DNA from: Ophiosphaerella korrae
Taxonomy: Eukaryota; Ascomycota; Dothideomycetes; Pleosporales; Phaeosphaeriaceae
DNA length: 64,000 nt
Assembly (NCBI GenBank): GCA_028456385.1
Contig: JALNQF010000002.1
Location: 310,001 to 374,000, forward strand
Direction of reading: 5' to 3'
The notes under the pieces: generated by a model
Told to the model about the DNA's origin: nothing
The model's database searches: none
The model's input: only the letters and a program-made list of their open reading frames with translations
Made by a program: the position numbers and the translations under genes
Shown here: positions 31,141 through 41,512 of the stretch, piece after piece
Numbering within the stretch: position 1 is the first letter of the stretch
How the letters are laid out: every line of letters begins with the position of its first letter

Positions 31141-31637
31141 GGTACCTGCACCTTGCTGTCATCAAAAGCAGTCTCGCTCGTATAGGATCTGCAAAGGCTT
31201 TTTGAATGCTGAGTCGTTTCATCTGAGGGACTGTGCTATCGTATCGAACGAAGACACTTGATGTTGTACCCGCGGCTCATGGTTCCATCGATGGTGTCCG
31301 AGTATTTGAGATATTGTGAGAAGACCACTACTTTCTCTTTAAAAAATATATGCTCGACCAGGTAGCTCAACGTGCTAATCACCTCCTCGAGATGCTCGGA
31401 ATCGAAGAGAGTCTGTGTATCCCATGTGCTCAACTCCTCTAGCCACTCTCTTCGCTTTTCTGCGGCACTCGTGTCCCCACGAAACTGTTCATTGAAGGCT
31501 TTTAACTGTCGCATTGGTGGTCTTCTTAGCCAAGTGTCAAATCTTCGTTGTCGGACTTCGAAGAGGGAAATGGTCTTGATGACATGGACGGAGAGGATGA
31601 ATAACTCAATAGCATGGATGGAGACTAGGGCTAGCGT
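31141..31637 (-). pseudogene. SNF2-family helicase fragment (minus)
   Basis: The minus strand encodes a C-terminal helicase piece: RRFDTWLRRPPMRQLKAFNE, SAAEKRREWLEELS, LFDSEHLEEVISTLSYLVE, FFKEKVVVFSQYLKY (helicase C start) and IKCLRSIR. A one-base shift near 31236 is followed by YDSTVPQMKRLSIQKAFADP and RARLLLMTA. The ends are lost on both sides. This matches the helicase C-terminal domain of fungal SNF2/Rad5-like proteins (known of the family). There is no start, no Walker motifs and a frameshift, so it is not functional. Confidence 0.7.
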
Positions 31638-31660
31638 TAAGTATCCTATTGTTTGTTACG

Positions 31661-31680
31661 GGGTTAGGTTAGGTTAGGCT
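31661..31680. repeat. short TTAGG array (telomere-like)
   Basis: GGGTTAGGTTAGGTTAGGCT: three TTAGG units in a row between the two helicase fragments. The fungal telomere repeat is TTAGGG, so this is a degenerate or chance match. A second short match (TTTAGGGTTAGG) lies near 33009. Confidence 0.5.
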
Positions 31681-31742
31681 AGCTTAGTTTGGAGTGTGTA
31701 TCTCGAGTCAATAGGTCCCCTAGTCAAAACAAATAGATGTCT

Positions 31743-32032
31743 AAAAAGCTTTCGCGGACACCAAAGCAGCCAGACTGATCTTAATGATAGTAAGTGCAGG
31801 TAGCGTAGGCCTGAACCTAACTCAAGCGAAAATTGTATACAAGCCGAGGAACGGTGGAGTGCATCGACAAAAGCACAGAGCATTTCTAGTTGTCTGGAGG
31901 CTAAGTCAGACAGAAGAAGCTGTGGCTATCAAATACCACGTGGAGAATTTAGCAATTGGTGACGAGATTGCTCATAGACATGACGAGCAACCCAAACCAG
32001 TTGAGTTGCTGTGTTGGCAAACGGCTAATTGA
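31743..32032 (+). pseudogene. SNF2-family helicase fragment (plus)
   Basis: The plus strand encodes KAFADTKAARLILMIVSAGS, VGLNLTQAKIVY, then WRLSQTEEAVAIKYHVENLA and IGDEIAHRHDE. These match motifs V and VI of SNF2 helicases (GxGLNLT and WRxGQT), with WRLSQT lacking the usual Arg-x-Gly-Gln pattern. It begins after an in-frame TAG and has no start. Its first 60 bp resemble, in inverted orientation, the end of the minus fragment at 31141-31200, so the two are separate copies and not one gene cut in two. Confidence 0.68.
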
Positions 32033-32236
32033 TTGAGAATCTTACAATCTCCACATCTTGATCTGCTATCGTCTCCTCCCTTCGCTCCTCTTTGACTGCA
32101 GTCTTACCGGAAATTTGATAGAAGTGAGTTAATAGTTAGCCTATTCAAGTAACGATGCAAGGTTGTGGTATTTATATACAAGTCTATATCGACCCCCTTT
32201 ACAACACCATCTTCCATGCTCTCACAATCTCTGCAC

Positions 32237-32995
32237 CTAGCCATCGCAAATCAAATCGAAATCCGGAAATTGAGGATCAGGGCCGATATTCGTACTGGGG
32301 ATGCCGGTCTGAAAGTTCTTAACCTGTGCGCTCTGCTGTACACTGTTACACTGATCTGTCAAACGTCGTCAGTAGTGATGTATAATTCAGCTTCTCCGTT
32401 TCACTGCAGACTTACTCCTCTGCTGGTCGCATTGCTGCACGGTTAAGCCACCTCCATCTTGCCTCTTTGCCTGCCTCTTATCCCTGTTCCTGTTCCGTTG
32501 GCCATTATTGTTGTTGTTGTTATTGCCGTTATTATTGGAGTTGGCTCGCGCATTTCCATTTCCATTCGCGTTCCCGTTCCCGTTCCCGTTCCCGTTTCTG
32601 TTCGAGTTTGCATTATTGTTATTATTGTTATTATTGTTATTATTGTTTCCATTATTATTGCCATTGTTATTGGCTCCGTTTGCCGCTCTTTGACAGCCTT
32701 GGAACTGGTTATCACAACTTCTTTGTGCTGCAGAATCAAAGCTGTCGAATGTATCGCCGTCCACACTGAATGGGCGTTTTGGATCCCCAGAATTGGTGAT
32801 GGGGGATGCTTTTACGCCGCCGAGGGCCTGCTCAAAAGTCTGAAGGTTGCCAACTTGTCGAATAAAGAGCGTATGTCGTGGGATGAGGGATATTTCCCAG
32901 TCGCTGCCGACAAGAGCGGGTTGTGGCGAGGCATGTGAGAGCGCAGGGAGTGCGAAGAGGAGACTGAGTAATGTTGGAGGAAGTAGCCGGAACAT
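32237..32995 (-). CDS. Asn-rich secreted protein
   Basis: Exons 32995-32416 and 32355-32237 give 232 residues. The 60-bp intron (GTAAGT...GACAG) joins CDQQR to NQCNSVQQSAQVKNFQ. A signal peptide is clear (MFRLLPPTLLSLLFALPALS, cut after HA). The mature part has SVDGDTFDSFDSAAQRSCDN, then about 70 residues of Asn, Gly and Arg repeats (runs of Asn), a dibasic stretch (KRQAKRQ, a possible Kex2 site), and a Cys-containing C-terminus. The four Cys fall as two pairs (SCDNQFQGC and CDQQRNQC, plus one near the end). A secreted or wall-bound role is inferred. I know similar Asn-rich fungal secreted proteins but no function. The Asn codons form a microsatellite likely to vary in length. Confidence 0.83.
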
Positions 32996-33623
32996 GGTGA
33001 GATATCGTTTAGGGTTAGGTCGTAAGTTGAATGAGTGAATAGGTTCGATGACAACGTCCAGCGCTGGTACAAGACAAGGGTGTGCAAAGGGAACGTAAAG
33101 TCGCAGACTTGAGGTCAGCGCGCAGGCGACCTGAGGTGCATATGTAACTCAGCGCTTACACTTGCGCATCAACCCGTCTGCACGTCTCATGCCTGTGTAG
33201 TTTGGGGCAGTGGGCACGAAGCCGGTTTGAGAGGTGTGGCGATGCTGTTGTGACGATGATGAAACGCGAGACACCACACTTACCCCTGAAGAATACTTGG
33301 TCTTGCAATGTGTCGCGTCTCATCATGTCATCATTAGCCGGCTTGGGAGGAGAACGTAGTTTGAATATTTTTCTTTATTTCTTATACTAAGACGATGTAG
33401 CATGCTGAGGGTATAGTGTCCATTATCGCGTGCTAATCCATGAAACCGGGGGATTCAAATGCTTCAAACTTTGTGATAATAATTACATGCTATACTTGCG
33501 TACCCAATCTAGAGAAGAAAATTGCCAAGATGCGTGGCAGCGCTCCATTACCGCTAAGATAGTCGTTGGTATCGTGAGCGGACCCTTGCAGGCCGCGTAT
33601 GTACGTAGCCGAATATAAACAGC
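32996..33623. other. intergenic
   Basis: 628 bp upstream of the Asn-rich gene and downstream of the 33624 gene, both minus. A short TTTAGGGTTAGG lies near 33009. No gene was seen. Confidence 0.45.
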
Positions 33624-34451
33624 TTAGAAGTTGGCTGCCGCATTTGGGCGACCGCCGGGGTTGTGGTATTGCTCGAGATTTGACTGGAAAGGCGAAGCGC
33701 CGGTGCCGTTCGACGACTTGTCCCCAAGAGCAGCACCGGTGTTGAGAGTCAAATCATCATCGTCAACAGTGACCTTGCTCTGTCGCTTCTTCATACGCCA
33801 GAAGACGAGGGCAATACCGCCAAGGAGGAGAGCGCCGCCGACTCCGCCGACAACGCCGCCGATGACCTTTTTGTTGTCGTCGCTCAAGCCACCGTTGCTG
33901 TCGCCATTGTTGGCTTGCGAGGTTGGCGGGTCGGTGACGAGGGCCTGGCCGGTGGTGACAGGAACCGAGTTGGTGCCTGTAGATACGATCTCTGTTTGCG
34001 AGCCGTTGATCTCGGTGATGATGGTTGTGATGAAGGTCTGGAGCGATGTGGACACAAGATTGCTAGTTCTCACGATGGCAGTCGAACGGGGTGTCTCTGA
34101 GGCTTGTCTGCTTGACTCGGGCACATTTGGGCTGCTGCGTGCCGTGGGTGTAGGTTGATCCTGGCTGGTAGGTGGTGGTGCTGTGGATGGGGCCGGGGTA
34201 TTTGAGGATGGCTGGTTTGGTGTGTTGGCAGGTGTGGATGGCGCAGGAGTAGGAGTTTGCTGTCGCGAGGTCGGGGGCGCGGCAGATGATGTGGGCGGAT
34301 TAGGAGACGGCGTGTTGCCGCCAGTGCCGGATGCCTGTCTCTTTGCGCCCTGATGAAGGTACTCCTCGATGCCGTCCATGTTCAAGCCGTCGCCGAGGTT
34401 GATGGCCGACGACAGGGCGACGAGGGCGAGGATCCAGAAGTTTTGCAGCAT
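33624..34451 (-). CDS. single-pass membrane protein, Mid2-like/wall-stress type
   Basis: Single exon of 275 residues from ATG 34451. It has a signal peptide (MLQNFWILALVALSSAI), then a Ser/Thr/Pro-rich stretch of about 120 residues (PSTPANTPNQPSSNTPAPST) suited to O-mannosylation, a TIITEINGSQTEIVSTG segment, one transmembrane helix (VIGGVVGGVGGALLLGGIAL) and a cytoplasmic tail starting RMKKRQ. This is the architecture of Mid2 and other wall sensors and of many unnamed fungal surface proteins. No WSC Cys motif is present. The upstream frame is open far beyond 34451 but is of low quality, so the signal-peptide ATG is chosen. Function as a sensor is inference. Confidence 0.8.
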   Translation of the reverse strand: MLQNFWILALVALSSAINLGDGLNMDGIEEYLHQGAKRQASGTGGNTPSPNPPTSSAAPPTSRQQTPTPAPSTPANTPNQPSSNTPAPSTAPPPTSQDQPTPTARSSPNVPESSRQASETPRSTAIVRTSNLVSTSLQTFITTIITEINGSQTEIVSTGTNSVPVTTGQALVTDPPTSQANNGDSNGGLSDDNKKVIGGVVGGVGGALLLGGIALVFWRMKKRQSKVTVDDDDLTLNTGAALGDKSSNGTGASPFQSNLEQYHNPGGRPNAAANF

Positions 34452-34648
34452 GTTTGCAGTGGTGGGTGAGAAAGAAACAGAAAGAGCGGAGGCGGGTGGG
34501 AAGGTGGGAAGCCAGGGATTGCGGGTCTTATAGTGTGAGTGGCACGTTTCACGAAAAGTGCATAGGGCTTGTGGAAGGCAACGAGTGTTTGATGGGTGAC
34601 AGGTAATAAAGCGAAGGTGACGGTGGTGTGGTGGAAAGAGAGATGAAA

Positions 34649-34687
34649 GACAGGCAAAGACAGGCAAAGACGGGCAGAAACAGGCAC
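34649..34687. repeat. 10-bp tandem repeat
   Basis: About four units like GACAGGCAAA, the last two imperfect, in the divergent promoter. Confidence 0.75.
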
Positions 34688-34852
34688 GGGATGATGGGCG
34701 GATGCGCGGAGGGCCAGTGGTGACAATGGAGGGTGAGCGGGTCCTTGTGACATTCGGCCGTGATTCGCGTTGCCGCCCACAAATAGAAACGCCACGCAAG
34801 AGCCGAGCGGATTGCCCTGCGTCAACGCGCGAAAACTCTGGCTCCCAACGAA

Positions 34853-34890
34853 GAACTAAAGAGCTAAAGAACTAAAGAACTAAAGAACTA
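34853..34890. repeat. 8-bp tandem repeat
   Basis: Units GAACTAAA, GAGCTAAA, GAACTAAA, GAACTAAA, then a partial GAACTA. It is in the divergent promoter, 400 bp upstream of the PQ-loop gene. Confidence 0.8.
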
Positions 34891-35288
34891 CTGTGCGGCG
34901 CCAGCCAGCCACACACATAAAGCTGCAAGTACCTGCCCAACGAGGCGCGCTTGAGCGCAGCAGTAAACAGACGGCACTACACAGCGCTTCCCCAGCAGCT
35001 CGGTGCATTGCAGTCATCCGTCCATCGACGTGCGCCCCAAGCAGTGCAGAGTTGCAGACGATTGCCGGCCCCCCGGCACACACAGCCCCATTCGCTAACA
35101 ACGGCCGTCACCCTTGTCCAGCATTTCCCTTCCGTCTCGCCAGCATTGCGCACAGCAGATCGGGCCTAGCGCGTGCGTCATACCTCTGGCCATCCTTCGC
35201 CAGCCTTGTCCAGCTCCAGAAATCATATCGACAAGAACTTCTGCCGACCAATCGCCCCGCTCCAGTTGTCACACAACCCACGCCAACC

Positions 35289-36316
35289 ATGCTCACCACC
35301 ATGCCCACGGCAAGCATGCCGCTGTCTGCCAACGAAGCGCTGTCCGGCGTCTTTGGCTCCGTCTCGCTGGCCTCGTGGATCTTCCTTTTGGTATGTCGGC
35401 GAGTCCAGACAAGGCTCGCATTGTGTCGCAGCTAACACATCCAGGTACCGCAATTGATTGAAAACTACAAACAGGGCTCTGCAGAAGGCATCTCCCTCGC
35501 CTTCCTCACCGTCTGGTTCATCGGCGACATCACCAACCTTGCCGGCGCGTTCTGGGCCGGCCTCGTCCCCACCGTCATTGCCCTCGCAGTCTACTTTTGC
35601 TTCGCAGACCTGATCCTCATCTCGCAATGTCTGTACTACAACCTCAAGAACTCGCGCCGCTCGCGCAAGGCTTCTACCCGCTCGGCAGACAGCGTCGAAG
35701 CACCCCTCCTCGGTCGCCGCGACTCGAGCAACATTGGCCTTCCCGGGAGTCATCGAAGGAACTCGCAAGCAAGCCGTCGCCGTCGCGCAAGCTCTCTCCC
35801 CACCATCGCCGACGTCGAAGCCGGTGGTAGCGAATGGGTAAAGAATGCCTTGAGCATTATCGGCGTGTGTATTGTTGGGACTGCGGGATGGGCAATCGCA
35901 TGGAGGACTGGCGTCTGGGCTCCTCAGCCCACCCATGAGGACCCGACCAGCGAGATCGCGTTTGGAGCCCAGATCCTCGGATACATCAGCGCAATCTGCT
36001 ATCTTGGTGCACGCATACCCCAGATCATCAAGAACCAGCGCGAGAAGTCTTGCGAGGGCCTATCCCTCCTCTTCTTCATGTTGAGCTTGTTGGGCAATGC
36101 AACATACGGCGCAGGAGTGAGTAGATCTACAATTCTCTTTGCAAGACGTACTTACTAACCTGGTAGATTCTCTTTCATTCCCAGGAAAAGGAATATCTCC
36201 TTACCAACTTGCCATGGCTGATTGGCTCCCTCGGCACCATGGTCGAAGACGTCACCATCTTCATCCAATTCCGCGCCTTTGGCAGCCCAGAGCAGACATC
36301 AGCTTTGGAGGCGTGA
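35289..36316 (+). CDS. YPQ1: PQ-loop vacuolar amino acid transporter (Ypq/PQLC2-like)
   Basis: Exons 35289-35390, 35445-36116 and 36167-36316 give 307 residues. Both introns are 50-54 bp GT-AG; the first joins FLL to VPQLIENYKQGSAEG (first PQ loop), the second joins YGAG to ILFHSQEKEYL. The second PQ loop is GARIPQIIKNQREKSCEGLS. Seven hydrophobic segments fit the family: two PQ repeats separated by a cytoplasmic loop rich in Arg and Ser (about residues 110-165). In yeast, Ypq proteins export basic amino acids from the vacuole. An EAPLL-type sorting motif is visible in the loop, which fits vacuole targeting. Substrate is inferred from the family. Confidence 0.9.
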
Positions 36317-36782
36317 CCCCCGCCATTGTGATAGAAATGTGTATTTATCTGCTAATTGGCATTGTGTATCTATGGGTCTGCGCTGGGTCGCTAAAAGTTT
36401 GGAATAAGTCTACTTCATAATTTCGTACACGTCTTTGATATCCGCTTACCTGGGTTCGGATTACCATCTATCTATCAACATCTTGTATACTATGTGCAGT
36501 ATACTATGCGCAATTATAGAAATCAATCTATTGATACTCCAAAAACGTTGTCCATGGCTTGCATTTGGAAGTGTAGACTGTGATTGATATTCTATTGTAA
36601 AATACAGCTGAACCGCCCCTACCTCCTTGATATGAAAACCATCATAGGAAACAGTCTATATGCGCCAAAAGTGACACCGAAATGTGATCCTGGCTCTTAA
36701 TGCGCATGCCTCCAACATCATATCCAACACGGCTTCGTGGGTATATTCTTCGTGCACCCTCTACCACTGAGGAACAAGCCGC
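36317..36782. other. 3' intergenic between convergent genes
   Basis: 466 bp between the transporter and asparagine synthetase ends. A near-tandem TATACTATGTGCA / TATACTATGCGCA pair lies near 36485-36512; the second copy (16 bp) recurs at 26120. Confidence 0.45.
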
Positions 36783-38919
36783 TTATTTCGCGTCGTCGTA
36801 CTTTTGTGCGTGAACTCCGATGGCACTAAAAACGTTAGTCACTTGAATCTAGCAGTAGTAATAGTAATAGATACTTACCGCCCAGAAGGATCTGTTTGAT
36901 TACTCCACGTCGGTGTCCATCGCATCACCGTGCCCGCACAAGAGGGAGGGAAGTGCTCATCAAACATGCACCTATACCAATACGCCTCCTTGGAGTCTGG
37001 AATATCACTACCCCACTCTGGCTTGGGGTTCTTCATCATCTCGTCAGTGACATGCAGCTCTGCATTATCTTTGAGTGCGTCAATCCAGCCATATCCAACA
37101 CCGTCAGAAAACTGCTCTTTTTGTCTCCAGAGAATATTGTCTGGGAGATAAGGCTTTGTATCAGGCTCGTCGGTAGTATCGAATGCTTTGCGTAGGATGT
37201 ACTTCTCAATGCGTTCCTTGGTGTGTAGCTTGTCGGCAGGATCGATGTTCATAGCAAGGTTGAGGAAGTTTTTGTCAAGGAAAGGAACACGTGCTTCAAC
37301 ACCCCAAGCAGACGTCGACTTGTTGGCACGTAGGTTGTCGAAGAGGTTGAGGTTCTTCACTCGACGGACGCACTCCTCGTGATAGGCTGCCTTGTCAGGG
37401 GCGTTGTGGAAATACAGATAACCACCAAAGATTTCATCGCTACCTTCTCCTGATAGAACCATCTTGACACCCATAGCTTTGATTTTCCGGCTGAGCAAGA
37501 ACATGGGTGTGGAGGCGCGGATAGTCGTCACATCAAACGATTCGAGGTGGAAGATGACGTCAGTAAGCGCATTGAGACCATCCTCAATTGTGAAGGTGAA
37601 GGTGTGGTGCTTTGTTCCAAGGAAATCTGCCACTTCTCGTGCAGCGACAGCGTCCGGGGCACCGGGCAAACCAATTGAGAAAGAGTTGAGTTGTCCGAGG
37701 AGCAGATCTGTCTGAAGCTCATTCTTGTCATCAATACCAACAAGCTGGTTCTCCGACTGGTGTATAACCCCGTTAGATTCGGCAACTCGTTTCCTCGTTG
37801 CCTCGTTCAATCTCAGGGTCTCGCGTTGTGCTATAGAGGCGATCAGGCTCGAGTCAAGGCCGCCAGAGAGAAGAACTCCAAAGGGTACTTCTGCCATCAT
37901 GCGTTTCCGCACTGATTGCTCCAGTGTTGTCCTTAGCCCTTTATAATCTACCGGCGTCGTAGGGATTTTGGAAGGCTCCACGAGCCATTTGGGATCGTAG
38001 TATCGCTTTAGCTCATCGGTTTTTGAGTCGTAGACATGACCAGGGGGGAAGGAGATGATGTTGTCGCAGACGGGGTGGAGGCACTTGAGCTCAGAGGCAA
38101 AGAACACAGCGCCAGGTGTTTCGCTCGATCGGCCCATGTAGAATGTAGTGATTCCAATGGGATCGCGTGTAGCGATTATACGATCTTGGGTCTTGTCGTG
38201 AAGAACCCACGAGAACATGCCGTCCAAGTGTCGGGGCGCATCGATGTCATGCTCGAGGTACTGTCTATATCAGCTCCATGCCACCCATAGATATTTGCTT
38301 AGAATCCTTACAAGAGGGATGATAACCTCACAATCTGAATGTGTCTTAAAGTTGTATGGCTTCTTGAGGCCCTTGCGGAGGACACGGTGGTTGTAGATTT
38401 CACCGTTAACAGCAAGAGACACCGTCTCCTCTTCATTGACCAGCGGCTGAGCGCCAGTATCTGCTCATTGTGAGCTCCTTTCCAGTTTGTCGTTCCCTGT
38501 GTAACCACATACCGACACCAACGATACTGAGACGCTCGTGAACAAGGACTACAACTTATTAGCGGCTAATCAATAAGCTATACAATATTGGGCACCTACT
38601 GGTATCGTTTGCGATCCAGTTACCACCTGTGATATCTCTGTCAACATGATCCTGGCGCATATGCTGTGCATGCTAGCTCACTCCAATCTGGGCCCCGATG
38701 TCGGACACTGTTCGCAGTGAGTCAATTAGGCCGGATGAGACTTGAAAGAAGAGGGACTTACGCCTTGCCCATTTTCAGAGCCGTCGGCTTGAACTTCTGC
38801 ACATCGGGGTGCCTTTACACATGTTAGACACTTATCAACACAGGGACTGGGGGCATTGGAAGGGCAATTGTGAAGTCGAGGCGCATTACATACCTGTAGC
38901 AGGCAAATATGCCACACAT
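36783..38919 (-). CDS. ASN2: asparagine synthetase (glutamine-hydrolysing)
   Basis: Eight exons (38919-38894, 38812-38762, 38707-38682, 38626-38600, 38548-38513, 38460-38312, 38260-36879, 36825-36783) give 579 residues. All junctions keep frame and use GT-AG. The N-terminus is MCGIFAC, with the glutaminase Cys at position 2. Then [21 protein letters not shown] and [11 protein letters not shown], as in class II glutaminase domains. The synthetase domain has the PP-loop [15 protein letters not shown] and [14 protein letters not shown], plus [15 protein letters not shown]. The enzyme converts aspartate, glutamine and ATP to asparagine. The first five exons are tiny (26-51 nt), unusual compared with the single large seventh exon. 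The last exon gives a short tail ([13 protein letters not shown]). Confidence 0.95.
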
Positions 38920-39670
38920 GCTGACGACTATAGAATTTAGGAGATGTGAAGGTGAGACGAAAGGGAGCAGATGGAAGTGTGTGGCAGAGTGCTCGCTTTA
39001 ATCTACTGCTCACAAAATTGTTTGACTCACTCCATTGCCTCCGGCGACGGCATAGTTCCTGCCCCACCACCCAACCCACGCGTAGCTGGCGAACTAGAGC
39101 CGCATTTGGCCGGGATGATAATGTCCATTATCACGCTGATGCAGGGTATCTTTCACATTCGCCGAGAGACTAGACACGGCGCCCGACGATCCGTGGAGTT
39201 GACCCAGGCGCATGGCTCGCCGCACGCGCAAAGACCGTGACGTGCATACATCCCACAATCGCAAGCTCGCTTATTGGTTGTTGCCCTCGTGACCACTCTA
39301 CTGCCATATCGTGGAGAATTTGTAAAGATGGAACCATATTCATTTCGAGAACACAGACACGCTACAAAACCTAGAGGCATGACATTTCATGTGTGTATGT
39401 ATTGATACATTGTCTGACACACTCCGTGCTACTATGCGTACCCAACGAGAACTACGGCTATCATGGAGAACCTGACAGGGAAACAAAAAGCATCATTCTT
39501 TACACCTGGTATTCGTTGCCCCATCCCGTTCCCTCTTCCTTGCTCCGTATGCTTTGAATAGGCATCTTGCCCCCCCCCCCCTCCACGTTTCTTCTCCATC
39601 CGTGGCAACCACGGTTGGCGCTTGATGTTACTTTTCGATATTGCTGAACGCTGTAATGCGGGGAAGACGA
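38920..39670. other. intergenic between two minus-strand genes
   Basis: 751 bp. The asparagine synthetase promoter lies at its left end. A homopolymer of about 13 C is at 39569-39581. It also holds the 3' UTR of the VAP gene. No other gene was seen. Confidence 0.45.
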
Positions 39671-40835
39671 TCAGAACAAGAAGTAAGCTACAAGGAAGCT
39701 CAGGAGACACAACAGAGCTGTGATTTGGACAGAGACGCCACCTGCGGGTGCTGTCTGCGTAAGCGTGGCGGTCGAGAGCTGGGATTTCGAGTCGCGTGTG
39801 GGCTCTGCCTTTCGTTGACGAAGGCCAGCAGCTTCTGAGGCCTGTGCGGTAAGCCGAGCAATTTTCGCGTTGGCCTCCTCTAGTTGAGCCTTGAGATCCT
39901 CTTGAGATACTGGAATAGCGTTCGAGACACGTGTAGCGGTCGCAGAGACTGCTGCGCCTACGCCACCCGATGCAGCAGTACTGTATGTATCGTTCTTGGT
40001 CTCTCTGGCTGCTTGACGCTCGTCTGGACGAGAGACAGATCCGACGGCCTCAGACACGCCGCGCTGAGGAGTTACGGCCTCGGGAGACGGAGATGACGGA
40101 GACGAAAGCATCGAATCACGGCCCAGTCCGTTAGCCTTCGCCAGTGTTGATGATGCATCATCTGCTGGAAGAAAAAGGACCCTAATCTTCTTCTCTTGAA
40201 TCAATGACTTGGAGGTCTGTTCAATGTGGGACCACTGCAGTCACCCGTTAGCATCACATGCAACCCGTCTTCAAGGCGTACCCACGAGAGAGCCGACATT
40301 GGTAAACTCCTTATCGGCAGTGACGAGAACGGATTGCACAAGGAACTTGTCGCGGCATTTTGCGTCTGGCGGCGGGTCTTCCTTCATGGCCTGGAGCAGG
40401 ACTATGTGCACGTGTCAGTCTGCACCCACCCCGCGGGATTGTGCATGAGGAGTGGCGTACTCTGAACTTCGACATCTTTTCCAGGCTCAATGCGCCCGCT
40501 GTTTGGCCGCACGCAGTATCTACATGGTTATGGTCAGCTGGCTGGCAGAGAGCCGAGGTTGTGGGGGTGTGCATCGTACTGCTTGGGTGCGGTGGTTTTG
40601 ACCTGCGAAGCTGTCAGCTATACCGTATGCCCTCTGACATGGCGTGGTAACAGCGCATGTTGGAGTCGCTTACCTTGAATGCGACGGGGTCGGAGTGTGG
40701 GTTCTTTAGGCGAAGGGTCTTGGACACCTCTTGCTGGAAGGGTCCTGCTCAATTCAGCGACTCTGCATAGGTCCCGATGGCATGCTTTTTCTTACGCTTG
40801 AAGCCCAGTTCCACAGGATCGAGCTCGACAGACAT
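39671..40835 (-). CDS. SCS2: VAMP-associated protein (VAP/Scs2), ER membrane contact
   Basis: Six exons (40835-40796, 40744-40674, 40602-40580, 40519-40461, 40401-40286, 40234-39671) give 290 residues. All introns are GT-AG and each junction restores the MSP domain: MSVELDPVELGFKR, PFQQEVSKTLRLKNPHSDPV, AFKVKTTAPKQYCVRPNSGR, IEPGKDVEVQILLQAMKED, DKFLVQSVLVTADKEF. VAP proteins bind FFAT motifs and tether the ER to the plasma membrane and other organelles. After the MSP domain (about 1-125) comes a Ser/Ala-rich linker, a short coiled coil (EDLKAQLEEANAKIARLTA) and one C-terminal tail anchor (ITALLCLLSFLVAYFLF). This is the classic VAP layout. Start at ATG 40835 is fixed by the domain. Confidence 0.93.
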
Positions 40836-41512
40836 TACGGGCACAGTGTGCGGGTGTCACGGTGATGGTGTCTTGGTAATCAGGCGGAGATTGGCGGTTC
40901 TCTGATGTAGCGCGTGCCGAGGGGATGCTGCAGCGTCTATGACTATGAGCGCGACCGGCAGATGATATGGAGCAAGAGCGCAAACGGCTCCGGACTATCA
41001 AGGGCGGGAATGTATGTGTGCGAGTGCGTGTGCGTGTGCGTGGTGGGAGTGAGGATGTTAGGATGTTCGGGTTGTTCGCTTGGATGACGTTGCCAAAGAG
41101 TACTGGGAACTTTGGCTAGGCGTGGCCTTCCAGCGAACATCGACGTGTGCGTGCATCATCAACAAGACGCCGAGAGCTACTCGCGCTAGACAAAGTCAAG
41201 CCTGCTTATTTACGGCATTGTAATACCACATGAAAATATCATAGCGAAGTGACCTGGCGAGTCGTACCTCTGTAAAAATCGCGTGCTGATCCAATAATCT
41301 CATTCCATAAGTTCCTCTACCTTCTCTCTTCTTCCCAATCACAACTCCCACAGCTGCCTAGCTATAACTTCTCCACAAGGCCAAAACTTTTCTCCTCCCC
41401 ATTCAACCTCCCAAATCCTACGACTTACCCCCCCATAGCCCTTCCGTGGCTGTCCAGAACAACGTCGCCAACCCCACCCTCGTCTGCATACATCACGACA
41501 ACACTGCACAGC
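40836..41512. other. divergent promoter region
   Basis: 677 bp between VAP (minus) and the UBX gene (plus). A short GTGTGCGAGTGCGTGTGC repeat lies near 41015. The last 200 bp are C/T-rich, as in a strongly expressed fungal leader. Confidence 0.45.

Larger units (their letters stand above)
34452..35288. other. divergent promoter region with two small tandem repeats
   Basis: 837 bp between the minus-strand membrane protein and the plus-strand PQ-loop gene. It holds two short tandem arrays (34649-34687 and 34853-34890). CT-rich tracts near 35190-35285 are the leader of the transporter. Confidence 0.5.

Noticed and set aside
31141..32032. A single helicase gene split by one inversion
   Set aside because: Both fragments carry their own version of the same 60-bp segment, so they are two copies.
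32459..32938. Hydrophobic plus-strand frame with many Leu/Val/Ile
   Set aside because: It is the reverse complement of Asn codons (ATT/GTT) in the secreted protein gene. Not a membrane protein.
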